Assembly (NCBI RefSeq): GCF_014384985.1
Contig: NZ_JACRSX010000003.1
Span: 1-64,000, forward strand
Length of the DNA stretch: 64,000 nucleotides
Source of the DNA: Jutongia huaianensis
GTDB lineage: Bacteria > Bacillota > Clostridia > Lachnospirales > Lachnospiraceae
Direction of reading: 5' to 3'
Part shown: piece after piece, positions 25,836 to 35,243 of the stretch
Numbering within the stretch: position 1 is the stretch's first letter
Layout: each line of letters begins with the position of its first letter
Notes under the pieces: generated by a model
Databases searched by the model: none
Told to the model about the DNA's origin: nothing
Seen by the model: only the letters and a program-made list of their open reading frames with translations
Program-made: the position numbers and the translations under genes

Positions 25836-25838
25836 CGT

Positions 25839-26483
25839 ATGGATAAGGAAATGAAAATAGCAGATTTAGAAGCGGTGATCGAGGCGATTCTGTTTACCAT
25901 GGGAGAGGCCGTGGAACTGGAGCGTATCGCAGCGGCAACGGAGCAGGATGAGGATACCTGCCGCCATGTGATCCGGAATATGATGGACCGCTACGCCGGA
26001 GATGACAGAGGGATACAGATCATCGAGCTGGACGGTGCCTTTCAGATGTGTACCAAATCCTCCATGTATGAGTATCTGGTCAAGATCGCCCATGTGCCGA
26101 AGAAGCATGTGTTGACCGATGTGCTTTTGGAGACCTTATCTATCATAGCTTATAAGCAGCCGATCACGAAGCTGGAGGTAGAGCATATCCGTGGCGTAAA
26201 GAGTGACCATGTGATCAACAAGCTGGTGGAATACAAGCTGATCTGCGAGGTGGGCCGCCTGGATGCACCGGGACGCCCGATCCTGTTTGCCACAACGGAG
26301 GAGTTTTTGCGCAACTTTGGTATTGAATCCCTGGAGGATCTGCCGGTGGTTAATCCGGAAAAGGTGGAAGACTTTAAGCTGGAGGCTGAGGAAGAGATTC
26401 AGCTGGAGTTAGATATTGAGTTAGACCACAAAGAAAATGAGAAAAAGCCATCAGAAGCTGACGAAAATTCTGTGAATGGATGA
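25839..26483 (+). CDS. scpB: Segregation and condensation protein B
   Basis: A 214-aa protein with two winged-helix repeats that dimerises and binds ScpA in the condensin complex. Signature blocks are EAVIEAILFTMGEAV near the N-terminus, LETLSIIAYKQPITKLEVEHIRG and VGRLDAPGRPILFATTEEFL. The tail after residue 165 is acidic. Start at 25839, not the upstream 25794 opening, which would only translate the leader element. Confidence 0.96.
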   Translation: MDKEMKIADLEAVIEAILFTMGEAVELERIAAATEQDEDTCRHVIRNMMDRYAGDDRGIQIIELDGAFQMCTKSSMYEYLVKIAHVPKKHVLTDVLLETLSIIAYKQPITKLEVEHIRGVKSDHVINKLVEYKLICEVGRLDAPGRPILFATTEEFLRNFGIESLEDLPVVNPEKVEDFKLEAEEEIQLELDIELDHKENEKKPSEADENSVNG

Positions 26484-26508
26484 AAATAGAAAAAATCAGA
26501 CGAACCTG

Positions 26509-26537
26509 TTTACAAACACATTTCAATGTGTTATTCT
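26509..26537 (+). promoter_or_regulatory. Promoter of rpsO
   Basis: TTTACA (26509-26514), 17-bp spacer that contains an ACACATT/AATGTGT inverted repeat, TATTCT (26532-26537). Confidence 0.7.
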
Positions 26538-26545
26538 AAATAAGT

Positions 26546-26600
26546 TGTGATTACCGTCACTCGGATTTCGGAGACTCCAACCGGTTCTTAGTGACAGGCA
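26546..26600 (+). ncRNA. Ribosomal protein S15 leader
   Basis: A structured leader before rpsO: outer pairing GTCAC (26556-26560) with GTGAC (26591-26595), enclosing CGGATTTCGGAGACTCCAACCG. Location and fold fit autoregulatory S15 leaders, where S15 binds its own mRNA. Confidence 0.55.
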
Positions 26601-26626
26601 TATATTAAATTATAGGAGGAAAAACA

Positions 26627-26893
26627 ATGATTAGCAAAGAGCAGAAAGCAGAAATCGTAAAAGAGTATGGACGTACACCAGAGGATACAGGATCTCCAGA
26701 GGTACAGGTAGCAATCCTTACATTCCGTATCCGTGAGCTCACAGAGCATCTGAAGGAGAACAAGAAAGACCACCATTCAAGACGTGGTATGCTGAAGATG
26801 ATCGGTCAGAGACGTAACCTTCTTGAGTACCTTAAGAAGAAAGATCTCGACGCTTACCGTGAACTGATCGAGAAGCTTGGTCTTAGAAAATAA
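26627..26893 (+). CDS. rpsO: 30S ribosomal protein S15
   Basis: An 88-aa ribosomal protein with the family sequence blocks [25 protein letters not shown] and QRRNLLEYL, all 16S rRNA-binding. AGGAGG at 26614-26619 precedes the ATG. Followed by pnp, the classical order. Confidence 0.98.
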   Translation: MISKEQKAEIVKEYGRTPEDTGSPEVQVAILTFRIRELTEHLKENKKDHHSRRGMLKMIGQRRNLLEYLKKKDLDAYRELIEKLGLRK

Positions 26894-26912
26894 TTTTACA
26901 CAATGAGGGATG

Positions 26913-26938
26913 AGGCACCTGCAAGGGTGCCTTGTTTT
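26913..26938 (+). terminator. Weak terminator or processing hairpin between rpsO and pnp
   Basis: AGGCACC (26913-26919) pairs with GGTGCCT (26926-26932), then TGTTTTGC. It likely reduces read-through or acts as a processing site. Confidence 0.6.
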
Positions 26939-26974
26939 GCTAAGCCCCACAGGGCAAAAGGAAAGGAGATAATC

Positions 26975-29062
26975 ATGGCATACAAAACATATTCCATGGA
27001 GCTTGCCGGAAGAACTCTGTCTATCGACATCGGACGAGTTGCAAAGCAGGCGAATGGTGCTGCCCTGATGCATTACGGAGACACAACGGTTCTTTGTACT
27101 GCCACAGCATCTGAGAAGCCGCGGGAGGGAATTGACTTCTTCCCTCTGTCAGTAGAGTTTGAAGAAAAAATGTACTCTGTCGGAAAGATTCCGGGAGGTT
27201 TTAATAAACGTGAGGGAAAGGCATCTGAGAATGCGGTTCTGACAGCGCGTGTTATTGACCGTCCAATGCGTCCTTTGTTCCCAAAGGATTACAGAAATGA
27301 CTGTTCTCTGAACAACCTGGTTCTTTCTGTTGATCCGGAGTGCCGTCCGGAGCTTGTTGCTATGATCGGTTCTGCTGTTGCAACAAGTATTTCAGATATT
27401 CCGTTCTACGGACCATGCGCTACCACACAGATGGGTATGGTAGACGGCGAGTTCATCGTAAATCCGAGCCAGGAGGTATGGGACAATGGTGATCTTCGTC
27501 TGACGGTTGCTTCCACTGCAGAGAAGGTTATTATGATCGAGGCCGGAGCCAATGAGATTCCGGAGGACAAGATGATCGAGGCAATTTACAAGTGCCACGA
27601 CGTCAACCAGACCATCATTGCACTGATCAATCAGATGGTAGAAGAGATTGGTAAGCCAAAGCATGAGTATACAAGCTGTGCGATTCCGGAGGAGATGTTC
27701 GAGGAGATCAAAAAGATCGTACCTCCTGCGGAGATGGAAGAGGCTGTATTCTCTGATGATAAGCAGACAAGAGAGGAGAATGTCCGCCAGGTAACCGAGA
27801 AGTTAGCGGAGGCATTTGCTGAGAAGGAAGACTGGCTGGAGATTCTGGATGAGGCTGTATATCAGTACCAGAAGAAGACAGTACGCAAGATGATCCTCAA
27901 GGATCACAAGCGTCCGGATGGCCGCGAGATCACACAGATCAGACCACTGGCTGCTGAGGTTGATCTGATTCCTAGAGTTCATGGTTCTGCCATGTTTACC
28001 CGTGGACAGACTCAGATCTGCAATATCACAACTCTGGCTCCTCTTTCTGAGAAGCAGAGAATCGACGGATTGGATGCCAACAAGACAGAGAAGAGATATA
28101 TGCATCATTATAACTTCCCTTCATACTCTGTTGGTGAGACAAAGCCTAGCCGTGGACCGGGACGTCGTGAGATCGGTCATGGTGCTCTGGCAGAGAAGGC
28201 ATTGCTTCCGGTACTTCCAAGTGAAGAAGAGTTCCCATATGCAATCCGTTCCGTATCTGAGACTTTCGAGTCAAACGGTTCTACATCCATGGCATCTACA
28301 TGTGCATCCTGCATGTCATTAATGGCTGCCGGTGTACCGATCAAGAAAATGGTTGCAGGTATTTCCTGTGGTCTCGTAACAGGCGAGACAGATGACGATT
28401 TTGTACTGCTTACAGATATTCAGGGACTGGAGGATTTCTTTGGCGATATGGACTTTAAGGTAACCGGTACGGAGGATGGTATTACAGCCATTCAGATGGA
28501 TATCAAGATCCATGGTCTGACCCGTCCGATCGTAGAGGGAGCCATTGCAAGATGCCGTGAGGCAAGAATGTTCATTATGGATACCTGTATGAAGCCGGCA
28601 ATCAGCGAGCCTCGTGAGAAGGTTGGCAAGTATGCACCAAAGATCATCCAGATCATGATCGATCCACAGAAGATCGGTGATGTTGTTGGACAGCGTGGTA
28701 AGACCATTAACGCTCTGATCGAGAGAACCGGTGTGAAGATCGACATCAACGATGAAGGTCAGGTATCTATCTGTGGTGAGGATGAAGCAATGATGAATGA
28801 GGCAAAGCGTCTCATCGAGATCATTACAACAGACTTCCATCAGGGACAGATCCTGGAGGGCGATGTGGTAAGCATCAAAGAGTTTGGCGCATTTGTCGAG
28901 TTTGCTCCTGGCAAAGAGGGAATGGTTCACATCTCTAAGATTGCAAAAGAACGCATCAACCATGTAGAAGATGTTCTGACACTTGGGGATCATGTAAAAG
29001 TTGTTTGCCTTGGCAAGGACAAGATGGGCAGAATGAGCTTCAGTATCAAGGATGTAAAATAA
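26975..29062 (+). CDS. pnp: Polyribonucleotide nucleotidyltransferase (PNPase)
   Basis: A 695-aa 3'-5' exoribonuclease that degrades RNA by phosphorolysis. Two RNase PH domains are joined by an all-alpha linker; the second contains FTRGQTQ and GPGRREIGHGALAEKA blocks. A KH domain (IGDVVGQRGKTINAL) and an S1 domain (GDVVSIKEFGAFVEF) form the C-terminal RNA-binding part. The frame opens at 26903, inside the intergenic hairpin, but the ATG at 26975 with GGAAAGGAG upstream gives the normal N-terminus. Confidence 0.98.
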   Translation: MAYKTYSMELAGRTLSIDIGRVAKQANGAALMHYGDTTVLCTATASEKPREGIDFFPLSVEFEEKMYSVGKIPGGFNKREGKASENAVLTARVIDRPMRPLFPKDYRNDCSLNNLVLSVDPECRPELVAMIGSAVATSISDIPFYGPCATTQMGMVDGEFIVNPSQEVWDNGDLRLTVASTAEKVIMIEAGANEIPEDKMIEAIYKCHDVNQTIIALINQMVEEIGKPKHEYTSCAIPEEMFEEIKKIVPPAEMEEAVFSDDKQTREENVRQVTEKLAEAFAEKEDWLEILDEAVYQYQKKTVRKMILKDHKRPDGREITQIRPLAAEVDLIPRVHGSAMFTRGQTQICNITTLAPLSEKQRIDGLDANKTEKRYMHHYNFPSYSVGETKPSRGPGRREIGHGALAEKALLPVLPSEEEFPYAIRSVSETFESNGSTSMASTCASCMSLMAAGVPIKKMVAGISCGLVTGETDDDFVLLTDIQGLEDFFGDMDFKVTGTEDGITAIQMDIKIHGLTRPIVEGAIARCREARMFIMDTCMKPAISEPREKVGKYAPKIIQIMIDPQKIGDVVGQRGKTINALIERTGVKIDINDEGQVSICGEDEAMMNEAKRLIEIITTDFHQGQILEGDVVSIKEFGAFVEFAPGKEGMVHISKIAKERINHVEDVLTLGDHVKVVCLGKDKMGRMSFSIKDVK

Positions 29063-29092
29063 TTTATCAATGAATAAATAGCCATAAAAAGG

Positions 29093-29136
29093 CAGAAAAT
29101 GATAATGAAATATCATATCATTTTCTGTCTTTTTTG
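29093..29136 (+). terminator. Terminator after pnp
   Basis: CAGAAAATGATA (29093-29104) pairs with TATCATTTTCTG (29116-29127), followed by TCTTTTTTG. Confidence 0.9.
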
Positions 29137-29160
29137 TATAGAGACACAAGGGAGGAAGGA

Positions 29161-29811
29161 ATGGAAGAAAATATCAAAGAATATGGAAATATGATGCTGC
29201 AGGATGAAAAAGGGCATAAGATACAGATGATCTCTATCATTGGGGAGATTGAGGGACATGAGTGTTCCTCAAATACGACGAAAACAACGAAATATGAGCA
29301 TCTGCTGCCGATGCTGGCATCTTTAGACTGTACCAAACAGGTAGATGGGGTGTTGTTTGTGGTTAATACTATTGGAGGAGACGTGTCCTGCGGTCTGGCA
29401 TTGTCGGAAATGATCGCATCCCTGTCCAAACCGTCGGTTGCATTGGTGGTGGGGGACAGTCATTCCATTGGTGTTCCTCTTTCCGTGGCAGCGGACTATA
29501 CGGTGATCGCACCGTCGGCAACGGTCATTATTCATCCGGTGCGTATGAGCGGTCAGGTGCTGGGAGCTCCCCAGACCTATGAATATTTTCAGCTGATCCA
29601 GGACCGGATCACGGGATTTATTGCGGATCATTCCGGAATTCCACAGGACAAGCTGGAGAGTATGATGGTAAAGCCGGGAATTCTGACCAGGGATCTGGGA
29701 ACGATTCTGGTGGGAAAGCAGGCGGTAGAGTGCGGGCTGTTTCAGCAGGTGGGAGGAATGCATGATGCGTTAAAAAAGCTGGGAGAGCTGATTGGAGAAG
29801 GAACAAAGTAA
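29161..29811 (+). CDS. ClpP/TepA-type serine protease
   Basis: A 216-aa ClpP-fold protease resembling B. subtilis TepA (translocation-enhancing protein). The likely nucleophile is S102 in GDSHSIG and the histidine H125 in IIHPVRMSG, spaced as in ClpP (S98/H123). It lacks the hydrophobic ClpX-docking features I would expect of housekeeping ClpP, so I do not name it clpP. TepA-like proteins are cytosolic and may act on signal peptides or small proteins. Start ATG at 29161 with GGGAGGAAGG; the upstream TTG opening falls inside the pnp terminator. Confidence 0.85.
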   Translation: MEENIKEYGNMMLQDEKGHKIQMISIIGEIEGHECSSNTTKTTKYEHLLPMLASLDCTKQVDGVLFVVNTIGGDVSCGLALSEMIASLSKPSVALVVGDSHSIGVPLSVAADYTVIAPSATVIIHPVRMSGQVLGAPQTYEYFQLIQDRITGFIADHSGIPQDKLESMMVKPGILTRDLGTILVGKQAVECGLFQQVGGMHDALKKLGELIGEGTK

Positions 29812-29958
29812 AGGAGAAAACAGGTCGAAAAATGGATTAGGTCAAGGCTGGCAATGTTATTGAAATGTTTGATATGATTTCTGTAATGATTATTAGAAGT
29901 ACCGGAATGAAAAGGGGTTCGCATTTCGTATAGAATTTATTAGACAGAGAGGTTTCAC

Positions 29959-30030
29959 ATGCGGATTGCTTTAGCACAAACGAAAAACATAGGAAATATG
30001 CAGGATAACCTGAACTCATACAGACGTAGG
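29959..30030 (+). pseudogene. Truncated 5' end of a carbon-nitrogen hydrolase-like gene
   Basis: After a good ribosome binding site (GAGAGG) the frame starts MRIALAQTKNIGNMQDNLNSY, which looks like the N-terminal beta strand and first helix of nitrilase/NAD-synthetase-type hydrolases (MKIALAQ...GNxxxNL). The similarity ends after about 22 residues and the frame then runs into a terminator hairpin. I read it as the stump left by a deletion. The rest of the 409-bp gap between the protease and uppP holds the terminator at 30054 and the promoter at 30144; 29812-29950 shows nothing I recognise. Confidence 0.45.
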
Positions 30031-30053
30031 ACGCATCAATATCCGGAAAATGG

Positions 30054-30082
30054 CTGTCTCACAAATGTGGGACAGTTTTTTG
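30054..30082 (+). terminator. Terminator after the gene stump
   Basis: CTGTCTCACA (30054-30063) pairs with TGTGGGACAG (30066-30075), one wobble/mismatch, followed by TTTTTTG. Confidence 0.85.
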
Positions 30083-30143
30083 TTATAGCCCTTATCTGTC
30101 GATTTGCGGCGATCTGCGTTCTTTTTTTGGAGCAGGGGTATAT

Positions 30144-30172
30144 TTGCAATTCCAAACAAAAAACGCTATAAT
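30144..30172 (+). promoter_or_regulatory. Promoter of first uppP
   Basis: TTGCAA (30144-30149), 17-bp spacer, TATAAT (30167-30172). Confidence 0.8.
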
Positions 30173-30220
30173 AAGAAGCTAAGGTTAAAATGAGATGGAA
30201 AGCACAAAGGAGGAAATGAT

Positions 30221-31096
30221 ATGTCTCTATGGAAGGCGGTTTTGCTTGGTTTAGTACAGGGTTTGACAGAATTTTTACCGGTGAGCAGCTCCGGGCATCT
30301 GGTGTTGATCAAACAGCTTCTTCATGTGAATCTGGAGAGCGGAGGGATGTTTTTTGACGTCATGCTTCATTTTGGTACATTACTGGCAATTTTTGTGGCA
30401 TTCTGGAATGACATCAGTCATCTGATCCGGGAGGGCTTCCATATCTTAGGGGACAGTTTTTCCAACGTGGGACGTTTTTTTCAGAATCTTACCGGAAAGC
30501 AGCGGCCTTATCATAAAGTAGTCCGAAGCTCCTATCGCAAATATGTGATGCTGGTGATCGTTTCAACGATACCCACAGGACTGATCGGTGTGATCTTTAA
30601 GGATTATGTGGAGCAGGCCAATGAGATTGCATTGGTGCCGGCGTGTTGTCTGCTTGTGACGGCAGTTTTTCTTGTGATTGCGGATCTGGTGGAGCCGGGC
30701 AGCAAAAAGCCGAAGGATATCCGTTATGGAGAGGCCGCTTTAGTGGGAGTATCCCAGGGAATTGCAACTTTACCGGGAGTGTCCAGATCGGGAACCACGA
30801 TCACGGCATGTCTGCTTTGTGGTTTTGATAAGAGATTTGCTGTAAAGTATTCCTTTATTATGTCCATACCGGCAGTTCTGGGAGCAGTATTATTGGAAAT
30901 CGGAGACCTTTCTTCTCTGGCATTGACGCAGACAGATGTTTTGTATTGCATTATTTCCATGCTGGTGGCGGCAGTTTCCGGTTATCTGGCAATCCGTTTT
31001 ATGATGGGACTGATCCGTGGTAAGCGGTTTAAGTATTTTGCAATTTATTGCGCAGTGGTTGGTATTGTATCAATTATTGCATCCATCCGGGCGTAG
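30221..31096 (+). CDS. uppP: Undecaprenyl-diphosphatase, paralogue 1
   Basis: A 291-aa BacA/UppP-type membrane phosphatase that recycles undecaprenyl pyrophosphate to the monophosphate carrier used in cell-wall synthesis and gives bacitracin tolerance. Motifs are GLVQGLTEFLPVSSSGHL at the N-terminus and LPGVSRSGTTI for the catalytic Arg/Ser region. About seven to eight membrane segments. A second, clearly different paralogue is at 58595-59437. It has its own promoter; ftsK begins 36 bp downstream. Confidence 0.95.
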   Translation: MSLWKAVLLGLVQGLTEFLPVSSSGHLVLIKQLLHVNLESGGMFFDVMLHFGTLLAIFVAFWNDISHLIREGFHILGDSFSNVGRFFQNLTGKQRPYHKVVRSSYRKYVMLVIVSTIPTGLIGVIFKDYVEQANEIALVPACCLLVTAVFLVIADLVEPGSKKPKDIRYGEAALVGVSQGIATLPGVSRSGTTITACLLCGFDKRFAVKYSFIMSIPAVLGAVLLEIGDLSSLALTQTDVLYCIISMLVAAVSGYLAIRFMMGLIRGKRFKYFAIYCAVVGIVSIIASIRA

Positions 31097-31132
31097 AAAT
31101 CAGTTATATAAAATGTAGAAATGAGGAAGAGT

Positions 31133-34100
31133 ATGGCAGCGGCAAGAAAATCATCAGCAAGGGCAACCGGGAGCCAGACGAGATCCGGGACAGCGGGAAA
31201 GAACAGTACGGCGAAACGGAAAAGTTCCGGAACGGCGACCAGAAAGAATACATCGGGAAGAAAAACGGCTTCTAATGGAAAAAATTCTGCCGGCAGAAAG
31301 AGTACGGCTGGCGGCAGAAAATCATCCGGAGCGGGGAATACAGCGAGACAGCATAAAAGAACTGCCGATGAGATTAATACATATAAGGATCAACTGGCAT
31401 TTGAGACAGGAATTACGATTCTTGTGTTATCGATCATCAGTATCTTTTTTTATTTGTGCTTTTTGGGTGTATGTGGAAAAATTGGGATCGTTCTTACAGG
31501 GATTCATTTTGGATTGTTTGGATGGATTTCCTGGCTGATGCCGGCAATGATAGTTATTAGCTATGTATTTGCTGTTGTTAATGCCGGAGATCGCAGAGTA
31601 CCGCGAAAGATTATCAGTGGCGGTGTACTTCTGGTGCTTTTGGGAGCACTGACAGAGCTGATCTTCCAACAGGAAATACTGACAGAATATTTCACGAGCA
31701 ATCATGTACTTCATCATGAATATTTTAAATGTCTTTATATGTCACTGGAGGATGTGGCAAAGCACGGCAAGGGAAGCGGTGGAATTATTGGCCGTGGAAT
31801 AGGAACCGCCTTGTCTTCTGTGATAGGGAAGGGAGGTGCGGCTGTTGTACTTCTCGGTCTGATCCTGCTTTGCGCATATATTTTTCATGGTCTGGAAATG
31901 ATGGCATCTCTCCGTAAGAAGAATGCATACAAGGAGCAGATGGAGGAGGAATATGACCGTTTTGTACAGGAAGAAAACGATTACCGGGAGCCTTCCTACC
32001 GTGTGATTCCCAAAAGCAGAAGGGCAGATCAGGCAGCTGCAAGCAGAGCCGGAGTGACATTACAGGCAGTGGATCTACAGGCGGCAGGCAGAAGGCTGGA
32101 TGAAATTGAGACCAGAGAGAAGCAGGAACGGATTGCAGCGAAGGAGCAAAAGGAAAAGCTCAAAAAGCTGGAAAAAGAGAAGAAAAAAGAGCAGGCGGCG
32201 GCAGCAAAGGCATGGGAGGCAGCAAAGCCGGAAAATCAAAAGGAGACACCGGAGCTTAGTATTCCTGCAGGAATGCAGGAGATTATTGGTGCGGAGAATG
32301 ACGATTCGGAGTTTGATGTGATGCAGGAGAGGCCGGAGCCACAGAAGGCGATGGTGGATGTTGAGAAGAAGACTGCCGTTTCCGTTTCGGAACCTTCGGC
32401 AAAAGAACCGGTATCTGAGAAAAAGTCAGAGATGGACATCCCGATTTACAGGGAGGAAATGAATCACAAATTCCGTAGTGTTGCGGGAACAGCACCGGAT
32501 GCTGAAGCGGCGGGGCAGAAACCGGCAGCCGCAGGAGCAGGTGCGGTACTTGCCGGGGAACCGGTGTCTACAGCGTCAGAGGTTTCTTCCAACGTACCGG
32601 GAAGCGTACCGAGGAAGAAGTCTGCCCCAAAGAAACAGTCTTCTCATGGGCGGATTGGCGGCGACGATTATGTGTCAAACTCCGATACTTTCAATGCATT
32701 AAATGACAGTAAGGTAGAAAATGAAACGATTCCATATCAGTTTCCTCCAATCGACCTGCTCAGTCTGCCGACTAAGCAGGAGAGCAGTGGGGCCAGTGAT
32801 AAGGATCTCAGGGAAACAGCAATGCGTTTAAAGGACACATTGCAAAGCTTTAATGTAGAAGTGGAGATGGGAGCCGTAACCTGCGGCCCGACTGTTACCC
32901 GTTATGAGGTGCTTCCGGCACAGGGCGTACGTGTCAATAAGATCACCAATCTGGCGGATGATCTGAAGCTGAGTCTGGCAGCACCGAGCATTCGTATTGA
33001 GGCGCCAATCCCAGGCAAGTCGGCAGTGGGTATTGAGGTGCCAAACGAGAAGCCGAGCTCCGTACATTTCCGGGAGCTTCTGGAGGGGGAAGCTTTTGAA
33101 AAGGCGAAAAGTCCGGTGGCATTTGCTGTGGGCAAGGATATTGGGGGAAAGGTCATTGTGACGGATATTGCCAAAATGCCTCATCTTCTGATCGCCGGTG
33201 CGACCGGTTCCGGTAAATCAGTCTGTATCAATACGCTGATCATGAGTATTTTATATAAGTCAGATCCCAATGAAGTGAAGCTGATCATGATCGATCCGAA
33301 GGTGGTAGAGCTTAGCTGCTACAATGGTATTCCACATCTGTACTGTCCTGTTGTGACAGATCCGAAGGAAGCGGCAGCTTCCCTGAACTGGGCAGTTCGG
33401 GAAATGATGGACCGTTATAACAAGTTTAAAGAGCTGGGCGTCCGGAATATTGCCGGATATAATGAGAAGATCAAGTCTGTTGAGAATGCAGAAGCGGCCG
33501 GTTATACCCATATGCCGCTGCTTGTGATCATCGTGGATGAGTTTGCAGATCTGATGATGGTTGCATCCAAGGAAGTGGAGGATGCAGTATGCCGTCTGGC
33601 ACAGCTTGCCAGAGCAGCCGGCATTCATTTGATCCTGGCAACCCAGAGACCATCGGTTAATGTCATTACCGGTGTGATCAAGGCGAATATTCCTTCCCGT
33701 ATTGCTTTCTCGGTATCCTCTGCTATTGATTCCAGAACAATTCTGGACAAGGGCGGTGCAGAAAAGCTTTTGGGAAAGGGTGATATGCTGTTTTTCCCTT
33801 CCGGTTACTCGGAGCCGGTACGTCTGCAGGGTGCCTTCGTGTCGGATAAGGAAGTATCGGATGTTGTTGCATTTCTGTGTAATAACAATGAGACTCCGGT
33901 CTACAATGACAAAGTAACGGAGATCGTAGATATTCCTGCCGGAGCAGATAGCACTTCGGAGGATAAAAAGTCTGACGTAGATGAATATTTTGAGGATGCA
34001 GGACGTTTTGTTATTGATTCCGGAAGAGCTGCGGCAGGACAACTGCAGCGGAAATTTTCTATTGGATTTAACAGAGCCGGCCGCATCATTGATCAGTTAA

Positions 34101-34279
34101 ATAAAGCTGGGGTCGTTGGACCGGCAGTGGGTACAAAGCCGCGTCAGGTGCTGATGACTATGGAGCAGTTTGAAGTGTATCTGGGACATGGAGACAGCAC
34201 AGGTGAAGCTGCGTCTGAAGATGAATTTGCACTGGCACAGGAATTTGCGGATCAGGAGGAGGCTGGAAATGCAGAATAG
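31133..34279 (+). CDS. ftsK: DNA translocase FtsK/SpoIIIE
   Basis: A 1048-aa DNA pump that clears chromosome DNA from the division septum or moves it into the forespore. The first about 80 residues are very basic (Lys/Arg/Ser/Ala repeats), followed by about four membrane helices, a long Ala/Glu-rich linker (about 270-540), then the motor with Walker A GATGSGKS at 689-696 and Walker B VDEF around D802/E803, and a C-terminal gamma winged helix that reads DNA polarity. AGGA before the ATG at 31133 favours it over the ATG at 31121. The stop overlaps the next gene by 11 bp. Confidence 0.96.
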   Translation: MAAARKSSARATGSQTRSGTAGKNSTAKRKSSGTATRKNTSGRKTASNGKNSAGRKSTAGGRKSSGAGNTARQHKRTADEINTYKDQLAFETGITILVLSIISIFFYLCFLGVCGKIGIVLTGIHFGLFGWISWLMPAMIVISYVFAVVNAGDRRVPRKIISGGVLLVLLGALTELIFQQEILTEYFTSNHVLHHEYFKCLYMSLEDVAKHGKGSGGIIGRGIGTALSSVIGKGGAAVVLLGLILLCAYIFHGLEMMASLRKKNAYKEQMEEEYDRFVQEENDYREPSYRVIPKSRRADQAAASRAGVTLQAVDLQAAGRRLDEIETREKQERIAAKEQKEKLKKLEKEKKKEQAAAAKAWEAAKPENQKETPELSIPAGMQEIIGAENDDSEFDVMQERPEPQKAMVDVEKKTAVSVSEPSAKEPVSEKKSEMDIPIYREEMNHKFRSVAGTAPDAEAAGQKPAAAGAGAVLAGEPVSTASEVSSNVPGSVPRKKSAPKKQSSHGRIGGDDYVSNSDTFNALNDSKVENETIPYQFPPIDLLSLPTKQESSGASDKDLRETAMRLKDTLQSFNVEVEMGAVTCGPTVTRYEVLPAQGVRVNKITNLADDLKLSLAAPSIRIEAPIPGKSAVGIEVPNEKPSSVHFRELLEGEAFEKAKSPVAFAVGKDIGGKVIVTDIAKMPHLLIAGATGSGKSVCINTLIMSILYKSDPNEVKLIMIDPKVVELSCYNGIPHLYCPVVTDPKEAAASLNWAVREMMDRYNKFKELGVRNIAGYNEKIKSVENAEAAGYTHMPLLVIIVDEFADLMMVASKEVEDAVCRLAQLARAAGIHLILATQRPSVNVITGVIKANIPSRIAFSVSSAIDSRTILDKGGAEKLLGKGDMLFFPSGYSEPVRLQGAFVSDKEVSDVVAFLCNNNETPVYNDKVTEIVDIPAGADSTSEDKKSDVDEYFEDAGRFVIDSGRAAAGQLQRKFSIGFNRAGRIIDQLNKAGVVGPAVGTKPRQVLMTMEQFEVYLGHGDSTGEAASEDEFALAQEFADQEEAGNAE

Positions 34280-35243
34280 GGAAAAAGAAGATGGTTACAA
34301 AGGTCTGCTGGTGACCAATGCATTTCTCCGGACCGGAAAGTTTGTGGAGCATTATGAATGGCTGCGGGAGGCGGCACTTCAACGGGGAATGACGTTGGAT
34401 ATTATAGAAAATGCGGAGAGACTTCTTATGATTGAAGAGGAGCCGGCGTGGCTGTCAGAATATGACTTTGTAATTTATTGGGATAAGGATATTCCCTATG
34501 GAAAATGTCTGTCCATGTTTGCGGACAGATATCAAATTCCGGTTTTGAATTCGGTGGAATCTGTGGGCGTCTGTGACGATAAATGTGAGACATATCTGCG
34601 CCTTGCTGCCTGGAACGCAGCGCATCCAAAAGAAAAAATACGGCTGCTGCCGACAATTCCGGCTCCGATGACCTATGCGAATATTGGATATACAAAGACC
34701 GATTTTTTGGACACGGTGGAGGAGCGTCTGGGATATCCTATGATTGTCAAGGAATGTTTTGGTTCCTTTGGCATGCAGGTATACATGGCTCAGGACCGAA
34801 AGATGCTGGAGCAGCTTACGGGAAAGCTGGGAGGAAAACCGTTTTTATATCAGAAATACCACCAATACAGCAGCGGCCGGGATGTACGCCTGCAGGTGGT
34901 AGGCTGTGAGGTGGTGGCGGCCATGGAGCGATATTCGGAAAATGGAGATTTTCGTGCCAATATTACCAACGGTGGCAGTATGAAGCCATATACCCCGTCA
35001 AAGGAAGAATGTTCGCTGGCTGTTTTGACGGCGCAGGTTCTTGGTCTTGATTTTTGTGGTGTGGATCTGTTGTTTGATGAGGAAAGCGGCCGGGCGGATA
35101 TTGTTTGTGAGGTTAATTCCAATGCGCATTTCAAAAATATCCATACCTGTACCGGTGTTAATGTGGCAGAAAAAATCATGGAGCATATTCTGAAGCTTTT
35201 GGAGGACAGAAAACAAGTTCCGGCAGGGACGGTGTTCCCATGA
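34269..35243 (+). CDS. RimK/LysX-like ATP-grasp ligase 1
   Basis: A 324-aa ATP-grasp enzyme that should form an amide or peptide bond using ATP. The central ATP-binding part has MIVKECFGSFGMQVY (glycine-loop region), FLYQKYHQYSSGRDVRLQVVG, and the metal-binding end CEVNSNAHFKN, all intact. The substrate is unknown. RimK relatives add Glu to proteins; LysX and MptN relatives build amino-acid or cofactor tails. The ATG at 34269 is chosen because AGGAGG precedes it. It overlaps ftsK by 11 bp, and its stop overlaps the next gene by ATGA, so all three are translationally coupled. Confidence 0.85.
   Translation: MQNREKEDGYKGLLVTNAFLRTGKFVEHYEWLREAALQRGMTLDIIENAERLLMIEEEPAWLSEYDFVIYWDKDIPYGKCLSMFADRYQIPVLNSVESVGVCDDKCETYLRLAAWNAAHPKEKIRLLPTIPAPMTYANIGYTKTDFLDTVEERLGYPMIVKECFGSFGMQVYMAQDRKMLEQLTGKLGGKPFLYQKYHQYSSGRDVRLQVVGCEVVAAMERYSENGDFRANITNGGSMKPYTPSKEECSLAVLTAQVLGLDFCGVDLLFDEESGRADIVCEVNSNAHFKNIHTCTGVNVAEKIMEHILKLLEDRKQVPAGTVFP

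Noticed and set aside
28319..29149. 276-codon minus-strand frame
   Set aside because: Antisense to pnp and its terminator; no family resemblance.
29161..29811. Housekeeping ClpP
   Set aside because: The fold is ClpP-like, but the sequence resembles TepA more and no clpX is adjacent.
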